A stretch of 64,000 nt of DNA from Parafrankia sp. EUN1f (GCF_000177675.1 NZ_ADGX01000023.1:1-64000), one strand, 5' to 3'. Positions 8,534 to 17,828 are shown, counted from the stretch's first letter. The notes: generated from the sequence alone by a model not told the origin. Program-made: numbers and translations.

Positions 8534-9813
8534 GGTGCGGGGAAGCGTGCGATCGATCCGGTGATCACCCCGACCGCGCGGGCCACGTCGGCGTCGGTGA
8601 GATCGGCCCGGGCGGCGACCCGCAGCCGGCTGGTGCCGGCGGGGACCGTCGGCGGGCGGAAGCACCCGACGGCGACGCCGGCCTCGCGGCAGGCCGCGGC
8701 GACGCCGACCGCCCGTTCGGGGTCGCCGAGCACCACGGAGACCACAGCTCCGGCCGGTTCCGGAGCCCCCGTCGCCGCCGCGATCTCGTGTGCGCGCCGC
8801 CGGACCTGCTCCGGAAGCTGCGGTCGTTCGGTCAGCAGCCGCAGCGCGGCGAGCGCCGAGCCCGCGCAGGCCGGCGCCAGGCCGGTGTCGAAGATGAACG
8901 TCCGGGCGGTGTCGATGAGGTGGTCGCGCAGCGCGGCCGGGCCGAGGACGGCGCCACCCTGGCTGCCCAGCGACTTGGAGAGGGTGACGGTGGCGATCAC
9001 GTCGGGCTGGCCGGCAAGCCCGGCGGCGGCCAGGGCGCCCCGGCCGCCGTCGCCCACCACTCCGAGCCCGTGCGCCTCGTCGACGAGCAGCACGGCGCCG
9101 TGCCGTCTGACAACTCCGTGCAGGGCGGCCAGCGGAGCCAGGTCGCCGTCGGCGGAGAAGACCGAGTCGCTGAGGACGAACGCGCGCCGCCAGGTGCCGG
9201 TCGCGAGCGCCTTGTCGACCGCCTCCACGTCCGCGTGCGGGGTGACCACGACGTCGGCGCGGGACAGCCGGCAGGCGTCCACCAGCGAGGCATGGTTGTG
9301 CTCGTCCGAGACCACCAGGTCGCCGGGGCCGGTCAGCGCGGTGATCATCGCGAGGTTGGCGGCGTACCCGGAGGAGAAGACCAGCGCCGAGGCGAAGCCG
9401 AGATGCTCGGCCAGCGCGGCCTCGAGATCGCCGTGCAGCGTCGTGGTGCCGCTCACCAGGCGGCTGCCGGTGGACCCGGCGCCGAACGCGCGCAACGCCG
9501 CGATCCCACCCTCGATAACGGCGGGATGGCGGGCGAGCCCGAGGTAGTCGTTGCCGGCCAGGTCGAGCAGGAGGTCGCCGTCCGTCCAAGGCTGCAGGGA
9601 GCCCTGCGCCGGCAGCGCCGCGGGCGCCGCGCCCCCCGGCGTGTCGTCCGGAGTGCCGCCCGGCCGCGGGCGTGGTGCCCGGGGGCGCAGGACCCGGTGC
9701 AGCCCGGCCTCGGATCGCTGCCGTGCCGCCGCCGCCAGCCAGCCGAGTGGATCGGCGTCGGGGGGTCCGTCGGGCTGGCTGGCTGGTGACGTGGAGCTGG
9801 TGTGTTCGGGCAT
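8530..9813 (-). CDS. bioF: 8-amino-7-oxononanoate synthase
   Basis: This is a PLP-dependent alpha-oxoamine synthase. The core NDYLGLARHP and GSRLVSG is followed by DEHNHASLVDACRLSRA, VDEAHGLGVVG and the PLP-lysine segment TLSKSLGSQGG near residue 280. It condenses pimeloyl-ACP or -CoA with alanine. An N-terminal proline/glycine-rich stretch (about residues 40-70) is extra compared with compact BioF proteins. I chose ATG 9813 (427 residues). A TACGCT -10 box ends 7 bases before a GTG codon directly preceding this ATG, so a leaderless GTG start at 9816 is equally likely. Divergent from the sensor kinase, 73 bp apart. bioA is not in the window. Confidence 0.92.
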   Translation of the reverse strand: MPEHTSSTSPASQPDGPPDADPLGWLAAAARQRSEAGLHRVLRPRAPRPRPGGTPDDTPGGAAPAALPAQGSLQPWTDGDLLLDLAGNDYLGLARHPAVIEGGIAALRAFGAGSTGSRLVSGTTTLHGDLEAALAEHLGFASALVFSSGYAANLAMITALTGPGDLVVSDEHNHASLVDACRLSRADVVVTPHADVEAVDKALATGTWRRAFVLSDSVFSADGDLAPLAALHGVVRRHGAVLLVDEAHGLGVVGDGGRGALAAAGLAGQPDVIATVTLSKSLGSQGGAVLGPAALRDHLIDTARTFIFDTGLAPACAGSALAALRLLTERPQLPEQVRRRAHEIAAATGAPEPAGAVVSVVLGDPERAVGVAAACREAGVAVGCFRPPTVPAGTSRLRVAARADLTDADVARAVGVITGSIARFPAP

Positions 9814-9886
9814 CACGTCGGCGAGCGTACGCATTCCGACCCGGCCGCCCGGCACGCCACCGCGGGCGTCTGGCAGTCTGCGTCCC

Positions 9887-11356
9887 GTGGGAACCCTGGC
9901 CGACGCCCTGCGAGCGGGCACCGATCTCAGCGACGACGACATCGACCATCTCCACGCGCTCGTCGCGGACTGGGCGCTGCTGGCCGACCTGTCCTTCGCG
10001 GACCTGCTACTGCTCGTGCCCGCACGGTCCGGTTCGGTACGCGCGGGTCACGCCGGTGGCATGGAGTTCCAGGTCGTGGCCCAGGTGCGTCCGACGACCG
10101 GGCCGACGGCGTACCACAACGACGAGGTGGGCAGCGTCGTCATCAACCGCTGGGTGGTGCAGAACGCCTGGCGTGAGCACCGCATCGCCCGGGAGGGCGA
10201 GCCCGAGTGGGACGGTGGCGTCCCGGTTCGGACCGAGGCGATTCCGGTCCGGCACGGCAACCGGGTGATCGCGGTCCTGGCGCGCGACACCAACCTCGCG
10301 ACGACGCGCACGCCGAGCGCGCTGGAGTCCGCGTACCTGCAGGCGGCGAACAACCTGGCGCTGATGATCGCGGAGGGGGCGTTCCCGTTCCTGGGCGGCT
10401 CCGCGGAGCTGCCCGAGCCTCCGCGGGTCGGCGACGGGATGATGCGCCTGGACGGCGCCGGCAAGGTCATCTTCGCCAGCCCGAACGCGTTGTCGGCCTA
10501 CCGACGCCTCGGCTACACCGGGAACGTCACCGGCGAGGACCTGCGCACCGTGCACCGGGCGCTGAACCTGCCGGCGACGACACCCGCGGTGTGGCACGCG
10601 ATCAGCCGGCGCCGGCCGGTCGAGGTCGAGCTGGAGGTGGGCAGCACGGTGGTGCTGCTGCGGGCGATCCCGCTGTACCCGGGCGCGATCCGGGAGGTTC
10701 TGGTCCTCGTCCGGGACGTCTCGGAGCTGCGGCGCCGCGAGGCCCAGCTGCTGAGCAAGGACGCGACGATCCGCGAGATCCATCATCGGGTCAAGAACAA
10801 CCTGCAGACGGTGGCCGCGCTGCTGCGCCTGCAGATGCGGCGTACCAAGGCGGACGAGGCCAGGGACGCGCTGCGGGAGTCCGTGCGCCGGGTCACCTCG
10901 ATCGCGGTCGTGCACGAGACGCTCTCCCAGACCCTCGGCGAGTCGGTGCCCTTCGACGAGATCGCGGACCAGATCACCTCGGTGACGGTGGACCTCGCCT
11001 CGACCGGGACACGCGCTACGACGCGGCGGACGGGGTCGTTCGGACGGCTGCCCGGCGAACTCGCCACGCCGTTGGCACTTGTGCTTTCGGAGCTTCTGCA
11101 GAATGCTGTCGAACATGCGTTCGACGGATCCTCGGGGGCGATCGAGCTCCGGGTGCGGCGTGAGGGTGACCGCCTCGACATCGTCATCGCCGACGACGGC
11201 GCGGGCCTGCCGGATGACTTCCAGCTCGAGCACTCGCCCCGGCTCGGGCTGCAGATCGTGCGGCAGCTGGTGCTCGGGGAGATGCGGGGAACCATCCGGC
11301 TGCAGGCCGGTCCGGAGCGGGGGACCGAGGCGCTGCTTTCGATTCCACTTTCTTGA
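9887..11356 (+). CDS. pdtaS: PdtaS-like sensor histidine kinase (GAF/PAS, HisKA_2)
   Basis: The 489-residue soluble kinase has no membrane segments. An N-terminal GAF-like domain covers about residues 1-150 and a PAS-like region follows. The HisKA_2 phosphoacceptor segment EIHHRVKNNLQTVAALL has histidines at 299-300. The ATPase domain has ELLQNAVEHAF (N box) and DDGAGLPDDF (G box). This is the architecture of PdtaS, which phosphorylates the ANTAR-type RNA-binding antiterminator PdtaR. No pdtaR is in the window. The GTG at 9887 follows CAGTCT at a short distance and has no ribosome site, so it may be leaderless. Its upstream region is shared with bioF. Confidence 0.87.
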   Translation: MGTLADALRAGTDLSDDDIDHLHALVADWALLADLSFADLLLLVPARSGSVRAGHAGGMEFQVVAQVRPTTGPTAYHNDEVGSVVINRWVVQNAWREHRIAREGEPEWDGGVPVRTEAIPVRHGNRVIAVLARDTNLATTRTPSALESAYLQAANNLALMIAEGAFPFLGGSAELPEPPRVGDGMMRLDGAGKVIFASPNALSAYRRLGYTGNVTGEDLRTVHRALNLPATTPAVWHAISRRRPVEVELEVGSTVVLLRAIPLYPGAIREVLVLVRDVSELRRREAQLLSKDATIREIHHRVKNNLQTVAALLRLQMRRTKADEARDALRESVRRVTSIAVVHETLSQTLGESVPFDEIADQITSVTVDLASTGTRATTRRTGSFGRLPGELATPLALVLSELLQNAVEHAFDGSSGAIELRVRREGDRLDIVIADDGAGLPDDFQLEHSPRLGLQIVRQLVLGEMRGTIRLQAGPERGTEALLSIPLS

Positions 11357-11767
11357 AGTCGTGTGTTTGGGCCTTGCGTGGCGGGGTACACCCAGATCCG
11401 TGACCTCCGTCCGCGGCCGACGCCTGCTGGTCGAGTCGTCTCCGTCGGCGGGGTCGTCGGGTGGGAAAGTGGCCCAGAAAGATTTTTCGGCCGCTCCGTC
11501 CGTGTCCGTGCAGGCGACTGCGGCGGACCAGCGGACAGAGCGGCCGATGGTGTTACTCTTCGCGGCTCCCGCGCTGAGCGCGCGCGGGGACCACGCCTCG
11601 GTAGCGGACGCGGGCGACCTCTCCCACCGGGGGCGAGATCCAGCTCATCCGTGTACGTCGAGGCTGTCAGAGATCATTGTTTGGTTGTGGTCGGCCTGCC
11701 CGAAGCAGGCGCGTTCCGTGCTGGCGCCGACTGGCGCGGTGTCGCCCAGGTCAGGGCGCTACCGAGC
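11357..11767. other. gene-free stretch between pdtaS and whiB1
   Basis: This is 411 bp between two convergent genes. Frames here give low-complexity Arg/Ser-rich translations with no family resemblance. I see no clear palindrome or tRNA-like structure. Confidence 0.5.
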
Positions 11768-12016
11768 TCAGGCGGTGCGAACTCGCAGGCGTTCCTGGCG
11801 CTTGAGCGCCCGGCGTTCATCCTCGCTGAGACCGCCCCAGACTCCGGAGTCCTGCCCGGTGTCAAGAGCCCAGTTGAGACAGTCACTCGTGACTGCGCAT
11901 CGCCTGCAGACTGCCTTCGCTTCTTCGACCTGGCGTTCTGCCGGACCGGTCGTACCGATCGGGAAGAAGAGCTCGGGATCCTCGTCACGGCAGAGCGCGC
12001 GGTGGCGCCAGTCCAT
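11768..12016 (-). CDS. whiB1: WhiB1-type iron-sulfur transcription factor
   Basis: The 82-residue protein has the four cluster cysteines Cys9, Cys37, Cys40 and Cys46 and the turn GVWGG at 58-62, followed by a basic tail. The opening MDWRHRALCRDEDPELFFPI closely matches mycobacterial WhiB1. In mycobacteria WhiB1 binds the principal sigma factor and its [4Fe-4S] cluster reacts with nitric oxide. The ATG at 12016 has a GAGGGAG ribosome site 9 bases upstream and begins at the conserved MDWR, so upstream codons were not used. Monocistronic. Confidence 0.93.
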   Translation of the reverse strand: MDWRHRALCRDEDPELFFPIGTTGPAERQVEEAKAVCRRCAVTSDCLNWALDTGQDSGVWGGLSEDERRALKRQERLRVRTA

Positions 12017-12661
12017 GCGTACTACTCCCTCTCTCGTCTCGGACCACACTGCACATCAGACGCTCGGTGAGCCGCCTTGGTTGCGTCGCGTCCCGGAAGA
12101 AAATTTCGGATGTCTGGTTGGGGCGTGACGATCGGGGCTTGTGCGAGTGCATGCGCGTGGTCCCAGGTGCACGTGCATCTACCTCGGACATTCGCCACCC
12201 TCCCACCGGAACGGGCAGGTGCGCAAGAACCTGCATGCGTCTTCACACCGGGTCTGGCCGGTACCTGTCCACCAGGGACACGGGCGGACCACGGCTGAGC
12301 CGACCCTTCACCCAGGATTGGCCGTGGGGAGAGAATCCCTTGTCCTGTAGCTCTTTTTGGCCTACCGGATCATGTCTGACCGTTGTGGGGTGACTCGGCG
12401 CCGCGCGTCGCTGCCAGGCTAGCTGATCTTGTGAATCCGGACCATGACGCTTGGTCATTCTGTGCTACGCTGTCGCTTTGGTGTTGATTCTCGCTGTGCA
12501 TAGGCCGCCCGTGCAAGGCGTCTGCGCCTCGAACCACGTCCACTCCTGGGAACGATGCCGGCGCCCACTGAGATCGAGCTCACCGGCGCCCTGAGGCGGG
12601 CCGTGGCAGCCCGGCGTGCCGCCGGCTACCGATCGCGGGTGCCTCCGTGCAGGATGGAGCG
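12017..12661. other. long intergenic region upstream of whiB1 and the glycerophosphodiesterase gene
   Basis: This 645-bp stretch has lower GC than its surroundings in places. It holds the whiB1 5' region. A promoter-like TACGCT sits near 12472-12477 on the plus strand within an AT-richer patch. No convincing protein frame is seen. A frame from 12555 starting MPAPTEIELTGALRR lacks a ribosome site and soon becomes a shadow of the next gene. Confidence 0.45.
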
Positions 12662-13509
12662 ATGGAGGTTCTGGGGCATCGTGGCAGCCGGTCGCCCGGC
12701 CCGGAGAACACGGTCGAGGCCGTGGATGCCGCGTTACGAGCCGGTGCGGACGGAGTCGAGCTGGACGTCCGCCGCAGCGCCGACGGTGACCTGGTGTGCG
12801 TGCACGACGCTCGGCTGCCGCGTGTGGGGGGCCTCGGTGGGCGTGCGGTCATCCGCCGGTCGACGCGGGAGCTGGCCAGCCAGGGCATCCCCGCGCTCAC
12901 CGAGATGCTCGACGCCTGGGGCGGCCGCGGGCGGCTCATTCTGGAGATCAAGAACCAGCCGGGCCAGCCGGACTTCGACGCGCCGAGGGAGCGGACGGCC
13001 CAGGCGCTGATCGAGCTCCTGCGCGCCAGGGGCGACGGCCACGCTGATGCCACGGCGGCGGGGATCACGGTGTCGTCCTTCGACTGGTTCGCGATCGAGG
13101 CGGTCCGGGACGCCGGGATCGGTGTCGGGACCGCGTTTCTGACAATGCCGCGCATGTCGGTCAGTGGCGGGATCGCCTACGTCCGCGCGGCCGGCCACAC
13201 GGAGCTGCACGCGCACCTGTCCGCCGTGCGCCGTGCGCCGGACGCCGTGGCGCGGGCGCGTCGTGCCGGCATCCGGCTGGTCACCTGGACGGTCACCGAC
13301 CCGGCGGCCGCGCTGGAGCTTCAGAACGCCGGAGTCGACGCCATCATCTGCGACGACCCGACCGCCATCCGCCGCGCGCTCGGGCGAGGAGAACCGACCG
13401 GCGGTGGGCCTGATGGTCGCGGGCCTGATGGCAACCGAGCCGATGGCAACGGAGCCGATGGCAGTGGGCCCCACGGCAGCGGGGCCGACGGGGGAAGGGC
13501 GCGCGCTGA
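12662..13509 (+). CDS. glycerophosphodiester phosphodiesterase, 3' end anomalous
   Basis: The first 240 residues form a complete GDPD TIM barrel. It opens with GHRGSRSPGPENT, then GVELDVRRSADGDLVCVHD with the metal and catalytic residues, LILEIKN, and ends at DAIICDDPTAIRRAL. It would release glycerol-3-phosphate from deacylated phospholipids. After about 13390 the frame enters a GPDG/ADGN-type repeat and then has no stop until 14809. It would thus run antisense through the whole diacylglycerol kinase gene. Another frame has TGA at 13411, 13426 and 13507, so a one-base indel near the repeat is likely. The end given here is therefore approximate. ATG 12662 follows an AGGATGGAG site. Confidence 0.75.
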
Positions 13510-13516
13510 GCGCGCG

Positions 13517-14512
13517 TCAGGCGATCACCCGCAGCGCGCTCGCCTCGTTGGCGAGCTCCACGGACTCGAAGAGTCCGAGTACCTCACCGTCCATCTGTAC
13601 CGTGACGGGGCGGTCGGCGTCCAGCGTGATGGACGACGCGTTATGGAGCCCGAAGACGTTGCGCCCGTGCGGATCGGGATTGTCGCCGAGCATCTGCAGG
13701 CCGGTGCGCACCACGCTGGTCAGCCGGGCCCGCCGCAGGCCCACCAGGTCCAGGCCGGTGTCGAAGGACGCCTGGGGGCACGCGGCTACCGGCCGGTTGT
13801 TCAGGTAGGTCCAGGGCCGGGTGTTGCACACGATCGCCAGCGACACCTCGGCGGGAGCGGCGTCGTCCGCCGTGCCCTCGGCCGCCGGGGCGCCCTCGGC
13901 CGGTGTGGCGCCGTCGGCTGGGATGGCTGCCTCCGTGACCGTGATGGTCGGGCCGGAGCGCCCGGTGCGCTTCACCATCTCGGCGAGTGCGCAGCGCAGG
14001 AACAGCCCGGGCGTGCTGCGGCGCCCCTTCTCGCGACGGCGTTCGACCGCGGCCACCACATCGGCGTCCAGGCCCATGCCCAGGCAGAAGGCGAAGTAGC
14101 GCTGCTGGTCGCCGTAGTGGGCCAGCCCGACGCTGACGTCGCGGGAACGGCCTTCGCGCAGCGCGGCGAGCAGCTCGCCGGTCGCCTCGACGGGCGACGG
14201 GGAGTACCCGAGCGCGCGCGCGAACACGTTGGTGCTGCCGCCGGGCACCACGGCGAGTGCGGGGCCGTCGCTCGCCGGGCCGCTGCTGACCAGGCCGTTG
14301 ACGACCTCGTTGACGGTTCCGTCACCGCCGAGCACGATCACCACGTCGACGCCCAGCTCACGGGCGTGGACACCGAGCTCCACCCCGTGGCCGCGCCCCT
14401 TGGTGACGACCGTCTCCAAGGCGACGTCCGCGGTCAGAGCGGTGGCGAGCACGTCTCGGACCCGCTCGGTAGTCGTGGTCGCGACCGGATTGACGACCAG
14501 CAGCCCGTGCAT
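13517..14512 (-). CDS. diacylglycerol kinase family lipid kinase
   Basis: The 331-residue protein has LGGDGTVNEVVNGL at residues 61-74, the nucleotide-binding signature of DAGK catalytic domains. VPGGSTNVFAR follows at about 89-99, and the C-terminal beta domain has VTVQMDGEVLG. It phosphorylates diacylglycerol or a related lipid or sphingoid base; the exact lipid is unknown. An Ala/Glu-rich insertion (near residues 205-225) is unusual and probably a loop. TACCGT on this strand at 14524-14519 is 6 bases before the ATG, suggesting a leaderless message. Convergent with the glycerophosphodiesterase; both act on glycerolipids. Confidence 0.87.
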   Translation of the reverse strand: MHGLLVVNPVATTTTERVRDVLATALTADVALETVVTKGRGHGVELGVHARELGVDVVIVLGGDGTVNEVVNGLVSSGPASDGPALAVVPGGSTNVFARALGYSPSPVEATGELLAALREGRSRDVSVGLAHYGDQQRYFAFCLGMGLDADVVAAVERRREKGRRSTPGLFLRCALAEMVKRTGRSGPTITVTEAAIPADGATPAEGAPAAEGTADDAAPAEVSLAIVCNTRPWTYLNNRPVAACPQASFDTGLDLVGLRRARLTSVVRTGLQMLGDNPDPHGRNVFGLHNASSITLDADRPVTVQMDGEVLGLFESVELANEASALRVIA

Positions 14513-14621
14513 ACGAATACGGTAGCCTGCGCAAACATTCGGGGCAGTGGGGAGGGAAAACTCTCACACCGTGCGTCCGACGGCCGTGACGCAGCGCCCG
14601 GGTGTGGCGCTGTCCGGCACG

Positions 14622-14627
14622 TAATCT
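14622..14627 (+). promoter_or_regulatory. -10 box of leaderless membrane-protein gene
   Basis: TAATCT ends 6 bases before the ATG at 14634 and no ribosome site is present. The transcription start should coincide with the start codon. Confidence 0.5.
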
Positions 14628-14633
14628 TGGCGG

Positions 14634-15134
14634 ATGGGTACCAACCGTGGCGCCGTGGGGGAGTCCGGCCGTGGGCCGGAGCCGGCGGCGGAGCCGCGCG
14701 CGAGGCCGCGGCCTGTGCTCGTGGCAGGGGCGTTGCTAGGCATCGAGACGGCGGTTCTGGCCGGCCTCGGCGTGCTGCTGGTGGTTCGTGGCTTCGGGTC
14801 CGACATTGACGACGTCGGGCGGGCGGAGACCGGCGGGCTGCTGGCGCTGGTGGGCGCGGCCTGCCTCGGTCTCGTCACGTGGGGAGTGTTCCGAGGGCGG
14901 GAGGGGTTCCGGACCCCGGCTCTCGTGACCCAGATCCTGTGTCTTCCTGTTGCCTGGGGGCTGCTCCAGGGCGGCCTGTACGGCTACGGTGTGCCGCTGG
15001 TGGCGGTGCCGATCACCATCGTCATCGCCCTGGGGCTTGGCGGCGGGTACTTCCGGTCGGGCGATGACGCCGATCAGCCGGCCGCCGATGCGCCGGATGG
15101 TGGCCGGCGGGCGCCCAGGCGGACGTCGACCTGA
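14634..15134 (+). CDS. four-helix integral membrane protein, unknown function
   Basis: The 166-residue protein has a charged Pro/Arg-rich N-terminus. Four hydrophobic segments follow at about residues 27-48, 64-82, 95-110 and 114-135, then a polar, disordered tail rich in Asp and Arg. There are no catalytic motifs that I recognise. It is divergent from the lipid kinase and convergent with sigF. The start is supported by the TAATCT box six bases upstream. Probably a small conserved actinobacterial membrane protein. Confidence 0.65.
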   Translation: MGTNRGAVGESGRGPEPAAEPRARPRPVLVAGALLGIETAVLAGLGVLLVVRGFGSDIDDVGRAETGGLLALVGAACLGLVTWGVFRGREGFRTPALVTQILCLPVAWGLLQGGLYGYGVPLVAVPITIVIALGLGGGYFRSGDDADQPAADAPDGGRRAPRRTST

Positions 15135-15170
15135 GCCGACCCGGGGCCCGGGGTCGGCCGGCGCTGCGGA

Positions 15171-16349
15171 TCAGCCGTCCTCCAGCAGCCCGCGGCGCAG
15201 CTGGGCCAGGGTGCGGGCAAGCAGCCGGGACACGTGCATCTGCGAGATCCCGAGCTCGTTCGCGATCTGCGACTGCGTCATGTTGCCGAAGAAGCGGAGC
15301 AGCAGGATGCGCTTCTCGCGCGGCGGCAGCTTCTCCAGGAGCGGCTTGAGGGACTCGCGGTACTCCACGCCCTCCAGGGACTCGTCCTGCACCCCGAGGG
15401 TGTCGGCGACAGCCGGGGCCTCGTCGTCGCCGGAGTCCGGTGCGTCGAGCGAGACCGCGGAGTAGGCGTTCGCGGACTCCAGGCCCTCGAGCACCTCCTC
15501 CTCGGTCATCTCCAGATGGCGGGCGATCTCGCTGACGGTCGGCGACCGGCCGAGCGACTGGGACAGCTCGGAGGTCGCCTTCGTCAGCGAGAGCTTCAGC
15601 TCCTGGAGCCGGCGCGGAACCCGGATGGCCCAGCCCTTGTCCCGGAAGTGCCGCTTGATCTCACCGACGATCGTCGGCGTCGCGTAGGTCGAGAACTCGA
15701 CGCCACGCTCCGGATCGAACCGGTCCACCGACTTGATGAGGCCGATCGTCGCGACCTGCACCAGGTCGTCGAGCGGCTCGCCGCGGTTTCGGAACCGACG
15801 AGCGAGGTATTCGACCAGCGGTAGGTGCATGCGGACGAGCTGGTCGCGCAGCGCCGCCCGCTCGGGGTCGCCCTCGGGCAGGGAGACCAGGCGGGCGAAC
15901 AGGAGGCGGGCCCGGACCCGGTCCGGCGAGGTGCTGCCGGACCGCTCGGAGCTGTCGGATCCATCCGAATCCGAGTCCGAACCCGGTTCGGCATCCGACC
16001 GGGCTGAACCGGATTCGTCCGACCCGCCCGGGCCGGCTGGCCCGGCCGCGTCGACGGCGTCGTCCGGATGGGCCTGCTCGCCGAGGGCCGAGGCCGTCGA
16101 CGCCTCCGAGGCGGGTGGCCCGCCTGCCGCGGACCCGCGCTCGGAGCGTGGGCCGACGGTTGGCTCGGCGTGGCCGAGGCCGCCGCGGTCGGTTCCCGCC
16201 CCGGACAGCGCGGTCACGCCGGCGACGTCGTCGGCGCTGCGCTGGCTGATCGCGGTGACGGGGTCGCCCGCGCCCGCGGAATCGAGGCCGCCCGCGTGGC
16301 CCGCGGGCGCTGATCGAGGTGTGGTGGGTGTTCTGCCGGCTGAAGTCAC
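15171..16349 (-). CDS. sigF: SigB/SigF/SigG-family RNA polymerase sigma factor
   Basis: The C-terminal 260 residues contain sigma-70 region 2 (GLIKSVDRFDPERGVEFSTYA), region 3 (RVPRRLQELKLSL) and region 4 (FFGNMTQSQIANELGISQMH). This pattern is that of the stress and sporulation sigma-F group. The first roughly 120 residues are an Ala/Ser/Asp-rich disordered extension with a SDSDSDGSDSS stretch, longer than usual. The ATG overlaps the stop of the anti-sigma gene rsbW as ATGA, which fixes the start. RsbW would hold SigF inactive until an RsbV-like antagonist releases it. No rsbV is in the window. Confidence 0.88.
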   Translation of the reverse strand: MTSAGRTPTTPRSAPAGHAGGLDSAGAGDPVTAISQRSADDVAGVTALSGAGTDRGGLGHAEPTVGPRSERGSAAGGPPASEASTASALGEQAHPDDAVDAAGPAGPGGSDESGSARSDAEPGSDSDSDGSDSSERSGSTSPDRVRARLLFARLVSLPEGDPERAALRDQLVRMHLPLVEYLARRFRNRGEPLDDLVQVATIGLIKSVDRFDPERGVEFSTYATPTIVGEIKRHFRDKGWAIRVPRRLQELKLSLTKATSELSQSLGRSPTVSEIARHLEMTEEEVLEGLESANAYSAVSLDAPDSGDDEAPAVADTLGVQDESLEGVEYRESLKPLLEKLPPREKRILLLRFFGNMTQSQIANELGISQMHVSRLLARTLAQLRRGLLEDG

Positions 16350-16882
16350 AACGTGCCTACCGTGTCGCCGAGGGCCGCTGCGGAGGCCGCGCCTGAGCCG
16401 CGTACGTGCCCGGCCGGGGGCTCACCCAGGTCGGCCCGGACGCCGCGACGCTTCTGAAGGGCAATGCTGACCCGGGAACCCGGGCCCGTCGAGCTGGAGA
16501 CGTCACCGGCCAGCGCGGTCAGGACCGTCCAGGCGAACGTCTCCCTGGACGGCGGCTCGCCGTCCAGGCTTTCGACTGTGACCAGGACCTTCATAACGCC
16601 AGGTTCCAGGGCGAATCTGCATTCCAGCGACGAACCGGGAACAGCGGAGACGAGCAGCAGTGCGCAGGCCTCGTCCACCGCGATACGAAGATCCTCGATG
16701 TCGTCGAGAGTGAAGTCCAAGCGGGCCGCGAGGGACGCCGTGGCCGTCCGCAGGACGGTCAGATAGGCGCTCGCGGCGGGCAGGGTGAGCTGGACGACGT
16801 CGTGCGGGCCACCCTGGTGGGTGGCTTCGCCCGAGATGCCGTCGGAGTTCTCCGCGCCGCCGGTAGAAGGCGTCGGATTCAC
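16346..16882 (-). CDS. rsbW: RsbW-like anti-sigma serine kinase
   Basis: The 178-residue protein has a GHKL ATPase fold with the N-box region DIEDLRIAVDEACALLL and a later GSRVSIALQK strand. This is the compact RsbW/SpoIIAB architecture. It binds SigF and phosphorylates an anti-anti-sigma factor. The GTG at 16882 follows a GGGGTAGGAAC ribosome-site-like stretch. The gene is translationally coupled to sigF. The N-terminal 25 residues and the C-terminal 25 are low complexity. Confidence 0.85.
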   Translation of the reverse strand: MNPTPSTGGAENSDGISGEATHQGGPHDVVQLTLPAASAYLTVLRTATASLAARLDFTLDDIEDLRIAVDEACALLLVSAVPGSSLECRFALEPGVMKVLVTVESLDGEPPSRETFAWTVLTALAGDVSSSTGPGSRVSIALQKRRGVRADLGEPPAGHVRGSGAASAAALGDTVGTL

Positions 16883-17336
16883 GTTCCTACCCCCAAGAGC
16901 CCGGGTCGTGCGAGGAAGGTCCTCGTCGATGATGTATGTCGTCGTGCCGGGCGCCGTCGCCGCGACCAGTCATGTCATCCGGGGCGCCGTGTCCGTTTCC
17001 GGACGACACTCCGGTGCTGACCCATGCCCCGTTCCGCGGGGCGGTACTCCGATGATGGTCCTGCTGATGGTTCTGCCCGGGAGGAACATCTGGCGCGGCC
17101 TCCCGTGGTTCACCACCGTACCCAGCCTCCCTGGGGTGTCGCAGGTCGGGTGATCAGAACGCGCCGCCTGGGGTCCGACTGGTCGCGGATGGCCGATTCA
17201 TACTCGGCCAACTGGGAATTCATCCGCGCGGCTCGGCCGGATGCCGGCCGGCCGACAGGTCAGCGTGGATGGGCGGCCAGCCGGGGTGATACGGGTGCGA
17301 GTCCTGGATGACCGGCTCGGCCGGCGAAAGGGCATG
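16883..17336. other. gene-free stretch upstream of rsbW
   Basis: This is 454 bp containing the rsbW-sigF promoter region and the 3' end of the acetyltransferase side. I looked for a GTTT-N14-17-GGGTA sigma-F promoter on the minus strand and did not find a convincing one. No coding frame is supported. Confidence 0.45.
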
Positions 17337-17828
17337 TCAGCCGATATCGGGGGACCGGCGCGGGCCGGCCAGCGCGTTGATCGCGGCGGCATCCAGGCGC
17401 CAGGTGGTCCACTCGGAGGTGGGTGCCGCCCCCACCGACCGGTAGAAGGCGTGTGCGGGGGTGTTCCAGTCCAGCACAGCCCATTCGAGGCGCTGGTACC
17501 CGTGTTGGACGCAGAGCTGGGCCAGTTCCGCGAGCAGGGCCCGACCGTGCCCATGGCGGCGGTGCTCGGGTCGTATGAACAGGTCGATCAGGTACATGCC
17601 GGCCTTGCCGGTCCAGGTCGAGAAGGTCGGGTGCCACAGCGCGCACCCCACGACCGCGCCGGCGTCGAGGGCGACCAGGCAGTACGCCGCGGGCGGGTCG
17701 CCGAACAGCGCGGTGGCGAGATCCTCGTCGGTCATCGACACGGCGTCCGGTTCCCGCTCATAGGCGGCGAGGCCATGGACCAGGGCCAGAACGGCAGCGA
17801 CGTCCGCGCGCTGCGCTGCTCTGATCAT
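17337..17828 (-). CDS. GNAT-family N-acetyltransferase
   Basis: The 163-residue protein has the GNAT acetyl-CoA motif A region LIDLFIRPEHRRHGHGRALL (R-x-x-x-G-x-G/A type). The late WNTPAHAFYRSVGA segment is typical of diamine and small-molecule acetyltransferases. The first residues MIRAAQRADVAAVLALVHGLAAYE also fit that subgroup. The acceptor is unknown. ATG 17828 was chosen since the longer frame upstream is not conserved in character. Stand-alone gene. Confidence 0.8.
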   Translation of the reverse strand: MIRAAQRADVAAVLALVHGLAAYEREPDAVSMTDEDLATALFGDPPAAYCLVALDAGAVVGCALWHPTFSTWTGKAGMYLIDLFIRPEHRRHGHGRALLAELAQLCVQHGYQRLEWAVLDWNTPAHAFYRSVGAAPTSEWTTWRLDAAAINALAGPRRSPDIG

